Positions 1 to 6,638 are shown, counted from the first letter of the stretch. The stretch is 7,650 nt of DNA from Gallionellaceae bacterium UBA5126 (GCA_002414205.1 DHYQ01000107.1:7586-15235), one strand, 5' to 3'. Translations and numbers: made by a program. Notes: a model not told the origin generated them from the sequence alone.

Positions 1-2106
1 TTGCCCGGCGAGGCCGCCGAGATGATCAGAAAAATCCGTAGTTCGGGGGAATCTCTATTGGGATTGCTGAACGATATTCTGGATTATTCCAAAATCGAGG
101 CAGGCAAAATCGAGCTGGAGCGTAGCCCCTTCTATCTGGGGGATGTGCTGGATAATCTGGCTACCATCATGACTGCTGCGGCGGTTGGTAAAGGGCTGGA
201 GCTGGCCATCGTCCCACCGCCGCAACGCGCATGTTATCTGCTAGGAGATGCGTTACGTCTGGGGCAGATTTTGATTAACCTCACCAGCAATGCCATCAAA
301 TTCACCCGTCGTGGCGCGGTGAAAGTCAAGATGAGCATCCTGGAGGAGGCGTCTCACAGCGTCACGCTGTGCTTTTGTGTCTCGGATACCGGTATTGGCA
401 TGGATGCCATGACCCAGCAGAAATTGTTTCAGCCGTTCATGCAGGCCGATGCTTCGACGACGCGGCGATTTGGCGGAACCGGCTTGGGGTTGGTCATTAG
501 TCGTCGTTTGGTGGAACTGATGGGCGGCGAGTTGCAGGTGGAAAGTGAGCCGGGTAAAGGCAGTGTTTTTTCATTTTTCATCCCGCTGGGCAAGCAGGAA
601 ACAGCGGCTGACTGTATGCATGAAATGCAGGATATTCAGGTATTGGTTGCTGATGACAATATGATTAGCCTGGAAGCAATCGGCGCTACCTTGCGCGCCA
701 TTGGCTGGACGCCGCAGTTGTTCGATGGGGGCAACGCGCTGGTGCAGCACCTGCTGGCGACGCCCGGCCTGCAATCGCCCAATACCGTGCTTTTGCTGGA
801 TTGGCAAATGCCGGATCTCGACGGTGTCGAGGTGGTGCATCGCCTCAAGACCGCATTGCCTGCGCATAAATGGCCGATTGTCATCTTGCTCACTGCCCAA
901 GGCGTAGGTAACTTGCAACATCTGTCGGCGAGTCTGGTGGATGCCAGTTTGGCCAAACCGCTGGGGCCTTCCATGTTGTACAACGCCATCCTGTATGCTC
1001 GCCAGCGTCATTTTGGCGGGATACGTCATGCCGCTTCTGCCGATCAGAAAAAACGCCTGGAGGGTGTGCACATGCTGGTCGTGGATGACAGTGAAATCAA
1101 TCTTGAGGTGGCGCGGCGTATTTTCAGCGATGAGGGTGCCATCATCAGCACCGCAGCGGATGGGCAGCAGGCACTGGACTGGTTGGTAGAACACCCGGCG
1201 GAAGCGGATCTGGTGCTGATGGATGTGCATATGCCTTTGATGGATGGGCTGGAAGCGACCCGCCGCATTCGCAATACACTTGGCCTGAAAACGCTGCCGA
1301 TCCTGGCGCTCACGGCGGGTGCGCTGCGGGAACAGCAGGAAAAAGCGCAACTGGCGGGGATGAATGGTTTCATCAGCAAACCGTTTGTGGTTGAGACCGC
1401 CATTGAGTTGATTTTGGCGCAGGTGCCACTGGCGCGTGTCGGGCGCCGGGCCGTGACGACGATCGAGACCAGTCCGTCGCCAGCGACCTTGCCGGTGTTG
1501 CCTCAACTGCTGAATGTGGCGGTGGGTGAGGCCATTTTTCGCAAGCGCGACGCGTATGGGTTGTATCTGAATAAGTTCATGCAACAGTTTCAGGGTGCGC
1601 TGGATGATTTGAGCCAGTACGACGCCAAGTCGCTGGAAACGCTGGTGCACAAGATGCGCGGCGCAGCCGGTAATTTGGGTTTGGAGCAGGTGGCTGTGAC
1701 CGCCGCGCGGATTGAGAGCAGTCTGCGCAACGGTCAGGATGTGCAGGATGCCCTGCCAGAATTACGGCAACACATGCAGCAAACGGTTCAGGCCATTGCC
1801 GCCTATGTGGCGAACATCCCGGCGCCAGCCAATCCGCCAGCGGAGGTTGCTGTGCGCACGCTGGATCATGAAATCGTGACGCCTTTGTTGCGTCGGCTAT
1901 TGGCCGGTTTGCGTGAGTACAGCCCAAATCAGGCCGAACCGGCTTTGGCCGAATTGCGGCATTACCTGCCGTCGGCGCAATTGGCCGAACTGAGCGCAGC
2001 GCTGGAAGACTTTGATTTTGTCGGGGCGGAAAGCGCGCTGGTCAAATTGGCCGAGGGACTGCAAATAAACACACGCAAGATAATTGAACTGGGAAAAGCG
2101 CGATAA
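1..2106 (+). CDS. Hybrid sensor histidine kinase, C-terminal part (DHp end-HATPase-REC-REC-HPt), 5' truncated by window
   Basis: This is a multistep phosphorelay kinase open at the window's left edge; the first codon, TTG, is an internal Leu rather than a start. Residues are numbered from base 1. Residues 8-40 are the second helix of the dimerisation domain ([19 protein letters not shown]), so the phosphoacceptor His lies upstream. The ATPase domain (about 81-196) has N box N93/N97, G1 box D129-TGIG, F box F143-QPF and G2 box GGTGLGL (158-164). Receiver 1 (about 212-333) has D218/D219, phospho-Asp D267, T298 and K319. Receiver 2 (about 356-473) has D362/D363, phospho-Asp D408, T438 and K460. 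The HPt domain (about 505-605) has H550 in [12 protein letters not shown] helical tail (about 617-692) follows. All relay residues visible here are intact, which suggests ATP -> His -> Asp -> HPt transfer to an unseen regulator. The signal, the partner and any membrane anchor are outside the window. It is convergent with the phage-like gene downstream. Confidence 0.95.
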   Translation: MPGEAAEMIRKIRSSGESLLGLLNDILDYSKIEAGKIELERSPFYLGDVLDNLATIMTAAAVGKGLELAIVPPPQRACYLLGDALRLGQILINLTSNAIKFTRRGAVKVKMSILEEASHSVTLCFCVSDTGIGMDAMTQQKLFQPFMQADASTTRRFGGTGLGLVISRRLVELMGGELQVESEPGKGSVFSFFIPLGKQETAADCMHEMQDIQVLVADDNMISLEAIGATLRAIGWTPQLFDGGNALVQHLLATPGLQSPNTVLLLDWQMPDLDGVEVVHRLKTALPAHKWPIVILLTAQGVGNLQHLSASLVDASLAKPLGPSMLYNAILYARQRHFGGIRHAASADQKKRLEGVHMLVVDDSEINLEVARRIFSDEGAIISTAADGQQALDWLVEHPAEADLVLMDVHMPLMDGLEATRRIRNTLGLKTLPILALTAGALREQQEKAQLAGMNGFISKPFVVETAIELILAQVPLARVGRRAVTTIETSPSPATLPVLPQLLNVAVGEAIFRKRDAYGLYLNKFMQQFQGALDDLSQYDAKSLETLVHKMRGAAGNLGLEQVAVTAARIESSLRNGQDVQDALPELRQHMQQTVQAIAAYVANIPAPANPPAEVAVRTLDHEIVTPLLRRLLAGLREYSPNQAEPALAELRHYLPSAQLAELSAALEDFDFVGAESALVKLAEGLQINTRKIIELGKAR

Positions 2107-2146
2107 ATACGGGACTAGCCGAAATGAAGCGCGACAACGCGGGATG

Positions 2147-2165
2147 GATTTGCAAATCATTTGCA
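2147..2165. repeat. 12-bp perfect palindrome with a repeated ATTTGCA
   Basis: GATTTGCAAATC (2147-2158) is perfectly self-complementary, and ATTTGCA recurs at 2148-2154 and 2159-2165, one helical turn apart. It lies between two convergent genes, the kinase (ends 2106) and the phage-like gene (ends 2178 on the minus strand). It has no T-run and would make only a tight hairpin, so it is a poor terminator. It could be a protein-binding site or a junction scar of the insert, or chance; the sequence does not decide this. Confidence 0.4.
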
Positions 2166-2175
2166 CATAGCGCAA

Positions 2176-2709
2176 TCACAACGCGCCACGCAAATACTCA
2201 TTGACGATGCTCATAATCTTACTGGCATCCTGATCAGAAACACCCAAAAACGGACGCGCCGGAATATCACCCCACGGAATCGGATGATTGCGCTTATCCC
2301 GCCCAAACGCACCTTGCTCGGCACCAAACTGCTGCGTCGCCGCGTACTCCATCGTTGATCCAACCAACAACGCATCAGCATCCACCCGCCAATGAATTTG
2401 CTGCGACAAATTACCCGTCTCACCAATCAGCGGACGCTTACCCATCACCTTGCCCGCACCTTTGGAATTGATGCGCCCGTCCTTGCGATGCAAAGATTTT
2501 GCACTCCCCAAATCCCGCAAATACGTCGCCTGACTATTCGGTGCCCATCGGCTCCCATCCGGTGCCGTACTGGTCTGGAAGCGTGCCTTAGTCGAAGTCA
2601 CCAAAGCCTCGCCAATCGCCTTCAACGCCGGACGCGGATTCGCCGCCGCCTTGGCCAGCCGCTCCATGGCCGCAATCACCTGCTTGTCATCAACGTCGAT
2701 TTTAATCAT
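2176..2709 (-). CDS. Phage virion morphogenesis protein (Mu gpG / P2 gpS tail-completion family)
   Basis: A 177-aa protein that resembles the phage virion morphogenesis / tail completion S family of Mu- and P2-like phages, whose members act in joining heads and tails during virion assembly. Visible family features, in order: an N-terminal helix rich in Ala/Lys; F44 followed by PDG (50-52) and W55 with SRWAP; a lysine-rich middle with K71, K76, K84, K87 and K91; PLIGETGNL (93-101); Y122-A-A with QQFG (126-129); and the C-terminal IPARPFLG (149-156). Length is normal for the family and the frame is unbroken. The ATG at 2709 starts 15 nt after the stop of the upstream small gene, with a weak ACGAG-like ribosome site. 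No capsid, terminase, portal or other tail genes are in the window, so it is an orphan, either a prophage remnant or a retained gene. Family assignment is from motif pattern only. Confidence 0.8.
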   Translation of the reverse strand: MIKIDVDDKQVIAAMERLAKAAANPRPALKAIGEALVTSTKARFQTSTAPDGSRWAPNSQATYLRDLGSAKSLHRKDGRINSKGAGKVMGKRPLIGETGNLSQQIHWRVDADALLVGSTMEYAATQQFGAEQGAFGRDKRNHPIPWGDIPARPFLGVSDQDASKIMSIVNEYLRGAL

Positions 2710-2724
2710 TTTGGCGACTCGTTC

Positions 2725-2928
2725 TCAGATAAAAACCTTGGGTGTACCGTCATCATGGTGCGTCATCGGGGGCATAAACTCTTCTGGGTTAATGGGAACG
2801 TTTTCTTTCAGCGCTTTTACTATCCGAGTGTTGTAAGCATCATCTGACAGATGCCGCATGTATAACTGAGGTGGGACATCACCAAATGCTTCATAGTACT
2901 TGCGCCAATTAGAATGCCGTATATTCAT
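2725..2928 (-). CDS. Small hypothetical protein, phage-associated, 67 aa
   Basis: I do not recognise this protein. It begins MNIRHSNWRKYYEAFG, is rich in aromatic residues near the N-terminus (W8, Y11, Y12, F15), has a polar middle and ends with a Pro/His/Asp-rich tail (PPMTHHDDGTPKVFI). No signal peptide or membrane segment is visible. An in-frame TGA lies 9 nt upstream of the ATG at 2928, which fixes this ATG as the first possible one. The ribosome site is poor (GAGAC about 8 nt upstream). It is 15 nt upstream of the gpG-like gene on the same strand, suggesting a two-gene transcript of phage origin. In Mu-like phages the gene before gpG is usually gpF-like, and this is far too short for that. 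By eye it is more AT-rich than its chromosomal neighbours. It is probably a real gene, of unknown function. Confidence 0.6.
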   Translation of the reverse strand: MNIRHSNWRKYYEAFGDVPPQLYMRHLSDDAYNTRIVKALKENVPINPEEFMPPMTHHDDGTPKVFI

Positions 2929-3131
2929 CTTAATGTCTCAATGCCTCCAAGAATGCTTGATTGCTTCGCGGAACAAACCGCTCCAGCATGCAAATTTACC
3001 TGGAGTCTTGAGATACGTGATAACCGGCGCTTGCGCGTGGGCGAAAAAGTCGGCCAGTTGTGGTGTTTACGATGCGTGTTGTCACCGCAGTGCAGCGCGG
3101 CTGTCACCACGCTGCGTTGAGGGCATTGTGC
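2929..3131. other. Intergenic stretch between the phage-like pair and ygfZ, no convincing gene
   Basis: About 200 bp separates the start of the 67-aa gene from the ygfZ stop. Short open frames exist on both strands (2914-3120 plus, 68 codons; 2925-3110 minus, 61 codons), but neither has a ribosome site or a recognisable motif. The minus frame overlaps the small gene's ATG as ATGA, which would allow translational coupling. I see no phage end, integrase site or insertion-sequence terminal repeat. The ygfZ-proximal part holds a strong hairpin, listed separately. Confidence 0.5.
3092..3115 (-). terminator. Stable hairpin 3' of ygfZ (possible transcript end)
   Basis: Read on the minus strand, GCAGCGTGG (3115-3107), loop TGACAG and CCGCGCTGC (3100-3092) form a continuous nine-pair stem, with one G-U pair in RNA. 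On the plus strand the same position would be a C-A mismatch, so the structure favours the ygfZ-sense transcript. It begins 17 nt after the ygfZ stop. No U-run follows, so it is not a classic intrinsic terminator; it may instead protect an mRNA 3' end. Confidence 0.35.
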
Positions 3132-4118
3132 TCAGGATAGGTGTAGGGTCGGCCCCTGATCCTTCAAGTGATGTACGCTGACTTGTTGCGTTACCGTACT
3201 GATTGGTAGTACCACCAGCAGGTCGTAGCCGCCTTGTGGTGCGGGGGCGGCGTTGACGACGTGACCACTGGCTTGGCCGGGCAGGGCTGCACTGTGCAGC
3301 TCGTCACCCGGTTGGGCAGCGCAGTCCAAGTGGGCGCGGTACATGCGGCGCTTGGCTTGGCCTAAGTACTGCATGCGGGCGACGATTTCTTGGCCGGGGT
3401 AGCAGCCTTTTTTGAAGTTGATGCCGCCAATTTGCTCGAAGTTGACCATTTGCGGCACAAAGGCTTCCTGGGTTGCCGGCAGAATCACCGGGATGCCAGC
3501 CTGAATGGTGAGCCAGTCCCAACCTGCGGTACCCATCGCGCGGTGCGGCAGCGCTTGCCATACGTCGGCAGCCTGCTCGGCACGCACGGCCAGTTGCCAG
3601 CGTTGTGGCGAGCAGCGCAACAGGCGCACGTCGGGCTTGTTCAGCATGCCCAAGTCGCTATCCGGCAACTGGCCATAACGGGCGGCCAGCACCTCCTCGC
3701 CCCCCGATACGCCGATCAACAACCATTCCGTGCTGGCATCGCTGATTTTGACCTTGCTGCGCAGGATGTACATGCTCAACTTTTTACGTAAGGTTTCCGC
3801 CAGACTGCGCGGCAGTTGCAGCAAATAATCCTCGCCGTCGCGCCAGATCAGCAGACTGGCCAGCATACGCCCCTTGGGCGTGTTGAAGCTGGACAGTTGT
3901 GCCCGGCTGGCGCTGACTTCGCGGATGTCATTGCTGAACAGGTTTTGCAAAAAGCCTTCGGCATCTGCGCCGCTGACGCGCAGCAGGGCAAAGTGCGTCA
4001 GCGGACATTTCACCGCATCGTGTAGCGCGGTGAGGTCTTCATCGGCAAAACGCAGTGCGCCATCCGCGTCGAGGTGTGCGTCTTGCGCCGCCAGAAAATT
4101 GAGCCAGTCAGTGTGCAT
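3132..4118 (-). CDS. ygfZ: YgfZ/GcvT-fold folate-binding protein (Fe-S enzyme maintenance)
   Basis: A 328-aa tetrahydrofolate-binding protein related to the glycine-cleavage T protein. In E. coli YgfZ supports the activity of certain Fe-S enzymes such as MiaB, by a mechanism not fully settled. The diagnostic signature is present: FKKGCYPGQE, with the conserved Cys at residue 239 and Gly242-Gln243-Glu244, followed by R and a KRRMYR segment. The N-terminal half shows a GcvT-like stretch with GADAEGFLQNLFSNDI and a TPKGRM turn. Start choice: an ATG at 4133 would add five residues but has no ribosome site. The ATG at 4118 has GAGGG eight bases upstream and gives the N-terminus MHTDWLNFL, typical of such proteins. 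A good sigma70-like promoter sits just upstream, so the gene need not depend on suhB. Downstream lie the phage-like genes on the same strand. Confidence 0.93.
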   Translation of the reverse strand: MHTDWLNFLAAQDAHLDADGALRFADEDLTALHDAVKCPLTHFALLRVSGADAEGFLQNLFSNDIREVSASRAQLSSFNTPKGRMLASLLIWRDGEDYLLQLPRSLAETLRKKLSMYILRSKVKISDASTEWLLIGVSGGEEVLAARYGQLPDSDLGMLNKPDVRLLRCSPQRWQLAVRAEQAADVWQALPHRAMGTAGWDWLTIQAGIPVILPATQEAFVPQMVNFEQIGGINFKKGCYPGQEIVARMQYLGQAKRRMYRAHLDCAAQPGDELHSAALPGQASGHVVNAAPAPQGGYDLLVVLPISTVTQQVSVHHLKDQGPTLHLS

Positions 4119-4153
4119 GGGAATGACCCTCATAGTGAACTAATTGGGTCGGG

Positions 4154-4182
4154 TTTGTACCGGCCAGCCTGCGCTTTGTCAA
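4154..4182 (-). promoter_or_regulatory. Sigma70-like promoter of ygfZ
   Basis: On the minus strand a perfect TTGACA (4182-4177) is followed by a 17-bp spacer and TACAAA (4159-4154, four of six matches to TATAAT). The predicted start near 4147 gives a leader of about 29 nt to the ATG at 4118, but only about 14 nt to the ATG at 4133, which supports the shorter protein. It lies in the 57-bp gap after the suhB stop. Confidence 0.65.
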
Positions 4183-4190
4183 GGTTGAAA

Positions 4191-4997
4191 TTACTTCATT
4201 GCTTCGCTCAGATGCGGGGCCATCAGCTTGACCAGTTGCGGTTGCAAGTCGGCATTGCCGGCACAGATGTGGCCAGTTTCCAGTTGCCGTTGCTTGCCTG
4301 CCAAATCGCTGACGATGCCGCCCGCTTCCACGATCAGCAGACAGCCTGCGGCGATGTCCCAGGTCTGCAAGCCAGTTTCAAAGAAACCGTCGTAGCGTCC
4401 GGCAGCGACCCAGGCCAAATCCAGTGAGGCAGCACCGGGGCGACGCAGCCCGGCAGTGGTTTGCATCAGCTCTTCAAAAATGCCCATGTAGGTTTGTTTG
4501 TGGCGGAAGTGGCTGTAGGGGAAGCCAGTGCCAATCAGGCTGTCGGTCAGTTGCTTGCGGCCACTGACGCGGATGCGGCGGTCGTTCAGGAACGCGCCGC
4601 GACCGCGCGAAGCGGTGAATAGCTCGTTTTTGGCTGGGTCATACACCACGGCTTGGGTCAGCACGCCTTTGTGTTGCAGGGCGATGGAGACGGCAAATTG
4701 CGGGATGCCGTGCAAGAAATTGGTGGTGCCATCCAGCGGGTCGATAATCCAGACAAATTCCGAATCGCCTTGTGCGCCGCTCTCTTCTGCTAGAATCGCG
4801 TGGCTGGGGTAAGCCTCCAGCAAAGTTTCGATAATCATTTTCTCGGCAGTTCTATCTACCTCACTGACGAAATCGGCGTGGGATTTTTTGGTGACGGTCA
4901 GTTGATCGATTTTGTCGCCAGCGCGATGAATGAAGTTTCCGGCGCGACGAGCGGCCTTCACCGCTGTAGTGAGCATGGGGTGCATATTGGGTTGCAT
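4191..4997 (-). CDS. suhB: Inositol-1-monophosphatase family protein SuhB
   Basis: A 268-aa cytoplasmic Mg2+/Li+-sensitive phosphatase fold. In E. coli SuhB hydrolyses inositol phosphates in vitro and, in the cell, joins the rRNA transcription antitermination complex. Metal and catalytic motifs are intact: E71-E72-S (in LAEESG); the first signature [15 protein letters not shown], with D86, D89, G90 and T91; and the second, W213-D214-IAAG, followed by EAGG (224-227). Length equals the E. coli protein. The ATG at 4997 has AAAAAGG seven bases upstream. A second Met at residue 5 aligns with the E. coli N-terminus (MHPML), but the ribosome site favours the upstream one. It is divergent from trmJ, as in many Proteobacteria. 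No terminator is visible before ygfZ, so read-through into ygfZ is likely. Confidence 0.95.
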   Translation of the reverse strand: MQPNMHPMLTTAVKAARRAGNFIHRAGDKIDQLTVTKKSHADFVSEVDRTAEKMIIETLLEAYPSHAILAEESGAQGDSEFVWIIDPLDGTTNFLHGIPQFAVSIALQHKGVLTQAVVYDPAKNELFTASRGRGAFLNDRRIRVSGRKQLTDSLIGTGFPYSHFRHKQTYMGIFEELMQTTAGLRRPGAASLDLAWVAAGRYDGFFETGLQTWDIAAGCLLIVEAGGIVSDLAGKQRQLETGHICAGNADLQPQLVKLMAPHLSEAMK

Positions 4998-5034
4998 AGA
5001 ACGACCTTTTTAATGAGCTGAGAATTTGGCGCGC

Positions 5035-5042
5035 ATTTTAAT
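5035..5042. promoter_or_regulatory. Overlapping divergent -10 elements between suhB and trmJ
   Basis: The only AT-rich core in the gap is CATTTTAATG. Read on plus it gives TTTAAT (5037-5042), and on minus TAAAAT (5040-5035); each matches TATAAT at five of six positions. On minus, TTGTTC lies 16 bp upstream as a weak -35; on plus no good -35 is seen. This suggests mutually exclusive firing of suhB and trmJ from one melted site, but both promoters are weak predictions. Confidence 0.35.
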
Positions 5043-5069
5043 GGGATTTGGCTTTTGAACAAACAGAAT

Positions 5070-5819
5070 ATGATGGATAGGGTGCGAGTCGTGCTCAGTC
5101 ACACCTCGCATCCGGGCAATATCGGCGCAGCGGCACGGGCCATGAAGACCATGGGGCTGCGCAATCTCTACCTGATTAACCCCAAACATTTTCCCGATCC
5201 GCAGGCCAACAGTCTGGCAGCAGGGGCCGATGACATTCTGGCGCAGGCGGTGGTATGCGACAGTCTGGACGCGGCCTTGCAGGACGTGGTGTTGACCGTG
5301 GGCATGACGGCGCGGCTGCGCGATATTTCGCTGGAGGTGAAAACGCCGCGTGCCGCTATGCCGGAAGTGGTGCAGTGCGCGCAACATGCGCCAGTGGCGT
5401 TGTTATTTGGTACGGAAATGTCCGGCTTGAGCAATGAGGAATTGATGCGGGCGCAGGTGTTGATCAATATTCCGACCAATCCGGATTTTTCGTCACTGAA
5501 TGTGGCGGCGGCGGTGCAGGTGCTGTGCTACGAGTTGAGTGTGGCGGCAGCAGCATTTCAGCCCGCTGCCGTGCCAGAGGAGGCGCGGGCCAGTCATCAG
5601 CAGATGGAAGGCTACTTCGCCCATCTGGAGCAAACCCTGACGGAAATCGATTTTTTCAGTAGCCACAATCCGGGGCGCATGATGCAGCGCCTGCGTCGTT
5701 TGTATGCCCGCGCGCGACTGGAGACGGATGAGGTACACATTTTGCGCGGTATTTTGAGCGTCACCCGCAGCTACAATGCGCGCCTTCGCAAACGTTATCA
5801 GGAAGAACACGGAGAGTGA
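5070..5819 (+). CDS. trmJ: tRNA (cytidine/uridine-2'-O-)-methyltransferase TrmJ
   Basis: A SPOUT-class (trefoil-knot) methyltransferase that, in E. coli, methylates the ribose 2'-O of nucleotide 32 in the tRNA anticodon loop using S-adenosylmethionine. From the ATG at 5070 the protein has 249 residues. The N-terminal RNA-binding strand reads RVVLSHTSHPGNIGAAARAMK (from residue 6). The AdoMet knot is formed by LLFGTEMSGLSNEE (111-124), IPTNPDFSSLN (134-144) and AVQVLCYEL (148-156). The C-terminal extension has the TrmJ-type HLEQTL and HNPGRMMQRLRRLYARA segments. Start choice: an in-frame TTG at 5055 would add five residues, but the E. coli alignment places the start at the ATG at 5070 or the adjacent ATG at 5073; no clear ribosome site distinguishes them. 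It probably shares a transcript with cysE, 12 bp downstream. Confidence 0.94.
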   Translation: MMDRVRVVLSHTSHPGNIGAAARAMKTMGLRNLYLINPKHFPDPQANSLAAGADDILAQAVVCDSLDAALQDVVLTVGMTARLRDISLEVKTPRAAMPEVVQCAQHAPVALLFGTEMSGLSNEELMRAQVLINIPTNPDFSSLNVAAAVQVLCYELSVAAAAFQPAAVPEEARASHQQMEGYFAHLEQTLTEIDFFSSHNPGRMMQRLRRLYARARLETDEVHILRGILSVTRSYNARLRKRYQEEHGE

Positions 5820-5831
5820 CCCGTACATATC

Positions 5832-6563
5832 ATGCTAGAAAATATCCGTGAAGACATTGCCAGTGTGTTTGACCGCGACCCGGCGGCACGCACCACCTTT
5901 GAAGTTTTGACTTGCTATCCCGGCCTGCATGCCCGCACCGTGCACCGTTTGACCCACAAGCTGTGGCGTGCCGATTTCAAATGGCTGGCGCGCTTTTTGT
6001 CGCACATTGCCCGTGGCCTGACCGGGATTGAAATTCATCCCGGCGCTACCATTGGGCGGCGGCTATTCATCGACCACGGCATGGGCGTGGTCATCGGCGA
6101 AACCGCCGAAATCGGTGACGACGTGACGATTTACCACGGCGTGACGTTGGGCGGCACCTCTTGGCGGCATGGCAAGCGTCATCCTTCGTTGGGTAATGGT
6201 GTCGTCGTCGGCGCGGGCGCAAAAATCCTCGGCCCGATCTGCATCGGCGAAAACGCCAAAATTGGTTCCAACGCGGTGGTGGTGAAGGATGTGCCAGCGG
6301 AAGCCACGGCGGTAGGCATTCCGGCGCGTATTCTGGATGAGGAAAAGCAGAACAAGGCCGGTTTTAATCCCTATGGTTTAGGTAATGACCAAAACGATCC
6401 GCTGAACAAGGCGCTGCATGGTTTGCTGACCCACAGCATGACCGTCGATCAGCACATTGAATTCATTTTGCGGCAATTGGAGAAGATGGGCGTGCCAGTG
6501 GCGGAGGAGCGTGCGACGGCCGATAAGTTCGATCCGGGACATCTGAATAAAATAGTTGACTAG
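5832..6563 (+). CDS. cysE: Serine O-acetyltransferase
   Basis: A 243-aa enzyme transferring acetyl from acetyl-CoA to serine to give O-acetylserine, the precursor of cysteine; cytoplasmic. A short helical N-terminus (1-63) is followed by a left-handed beta-helix of hexapeptide repeats (about 66-167). Catalytic pair D81-H82 and R116-H117 align with E. coli D157-H158 and R192-H193. [16 protein letters not shown] and VGAGAKILG are typical core pieces, and the helix closes at VGIPARI. It is shorter at the N-terminus than E. coli CysE, and has about 75 residues after the beta-helix, ending Ile-Val-Asp. An in-frame TGA at 5817 rules out a longer start. The nearest ribosome-like GGAGAG (5811-5816) is rather far away, so coupling to trmJ is plausible. 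Its place before iscR links cysteine supply to IscS, which consumes cysteine. Confidence 0.95.
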   Translation: MLENIREDIASVFDRDPAARTTFEVLTCYPGLHARTVHRLTHKLWRADFKWLARFLSHIARGLTGIEIHPGATIGRRLFIDHGMGVVIGETAEIGDDVTIYHGVTLGGTSWRHGKRHPSLGNGVVVGAGAKILGPICIGENAKIGSNAVVVKDVPAEATAVGIPARILDEEKQNKAGFNPYGLGNDQNDPLNKALHGLLTHSMTVDQHIEFILRQLEKMGVPVAEERATADKFDPGHLNKIVD

Positions 6564-6576
6564 AAAATTCAACCAT
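6552..6576. promoter_or_regulatory. Putative IscR type-1 operator upstream of iscR
   Basis: The 25 bp match the published E. coli type-1 IscR motif (halves ATASYYGACT and AGTCRRSTAT around RWWWY) at 21 positions by hand count. The left half, ATAGTTGACT, is perfect; the right half (ATTCAACCAT) departs at two positions. It covers the TTGACT -35 element and the cysE stop codon (6561-6563). In E. coli, 2Fe-2S-IscR bound to such sites represses the isc operon; the same negative feedback is inferred here. Motif recalled from memory. Confidence 0.72.
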
Positions 6577-6584
6577 TATATTCT
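6556..6584 (+). promoter_or_regulatory. Sigma70-like promoter of iscR
   Basis: TTGACT (6556-6561, five of six) overlaps the end of cysE. The -10 is either TATATT (6577-6582, five of six, 15-bp spacer) or TATTCT (6579-6584, four of six, 17-bp spacer). Transcription would start near 6589, leaving a 5' leader of about 50 nt before iscR. Confidence 0.6.
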
Positions 6585-6636
6585 CCTGATTGACAGGGCT
6601 TAGTGCCCTTTAATCAAGTTTGATGCAAGGAGAATA
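6579..6636 (+). promoter_or_regulatory. Nested inverted repeats in the iscR leader, including an anti-Shine-Dalgarno arm
   Basis: TATTCTCC (6579-6586) is perfectly complementary to GGAGAATA (6629-6636), which contains the iscR ribosome site. Directly inside lie TGATT (6587-6591) with AATCA (6612-6616), and AGGGC (6595-6599) with GCCCT (6605-6609) around a TTAGT loop. The three stems stack, with a 12-nt bulge on the 3' side. The left outer arm overlaps the -10, so RNA started at the iscR promoter should lack it while read-through RNA from cysE should contain it. The effect on translation is inference. Confidence 0.5.
6627..6633 (+). promoter_or_regulatory. Strong ribosome binding site of iscR
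   Basis: AAGGAGA ends five bases before the ATG at 6639. It is the best Shine-Dalgarno sequence in the window, and contrasts with the poor sites before cysE and iscS. It confirms the iscR start and is the target of the upstream complementary arm TATTCTCC. Confidence 0.85.
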
Positions 6637-6638
6637 CC

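Noticed and set aside
571..1650. Long open frame (359 codons) on the minus strand inside the kinase
   Set aside because: It is antisense to conserved receiver and HPt domains, its translation is rich in His/Gln/Arg with no motif, and it is a codon-bias shadow.
2392..2847. 151-codon plus-strand frame opposite the phage-like genes
   Set aside because: It covers both minus-strand genes, has no ribosome site and the product is Arg-rich without recognisable motifs; the minus strand carries the clear family match.
2107..3131. Attachment-site direct repeats or Mu-type ends bounding the phage-like pair
   Set aside because: The best shared string between the two flanks is the 7-bp TGCAAAT; no Mu end motif, tRNA target or integrase was seen.
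3390..3791. 133-codon plus-strand frame inside ygfZ
   Set aside because: Antisense to the conserved KGCYPGQE region; a shadow.
6586..6610. Second IscR type-1 site or second promoter with the perfect TTGACA at 6590-6595
   Set aside because: Only the GAC core fits the IscR motif, and no acceptable -10 lies 15-19 bp downstream.
6595..6611. AGGGC-TTAGT-GCCCT hairpin followed by TTT as a terminator between cysE and iscR
   Set aside because: A five-pair stem and only three Ts are too weak; it fits better as the inner stem of the leader structure.
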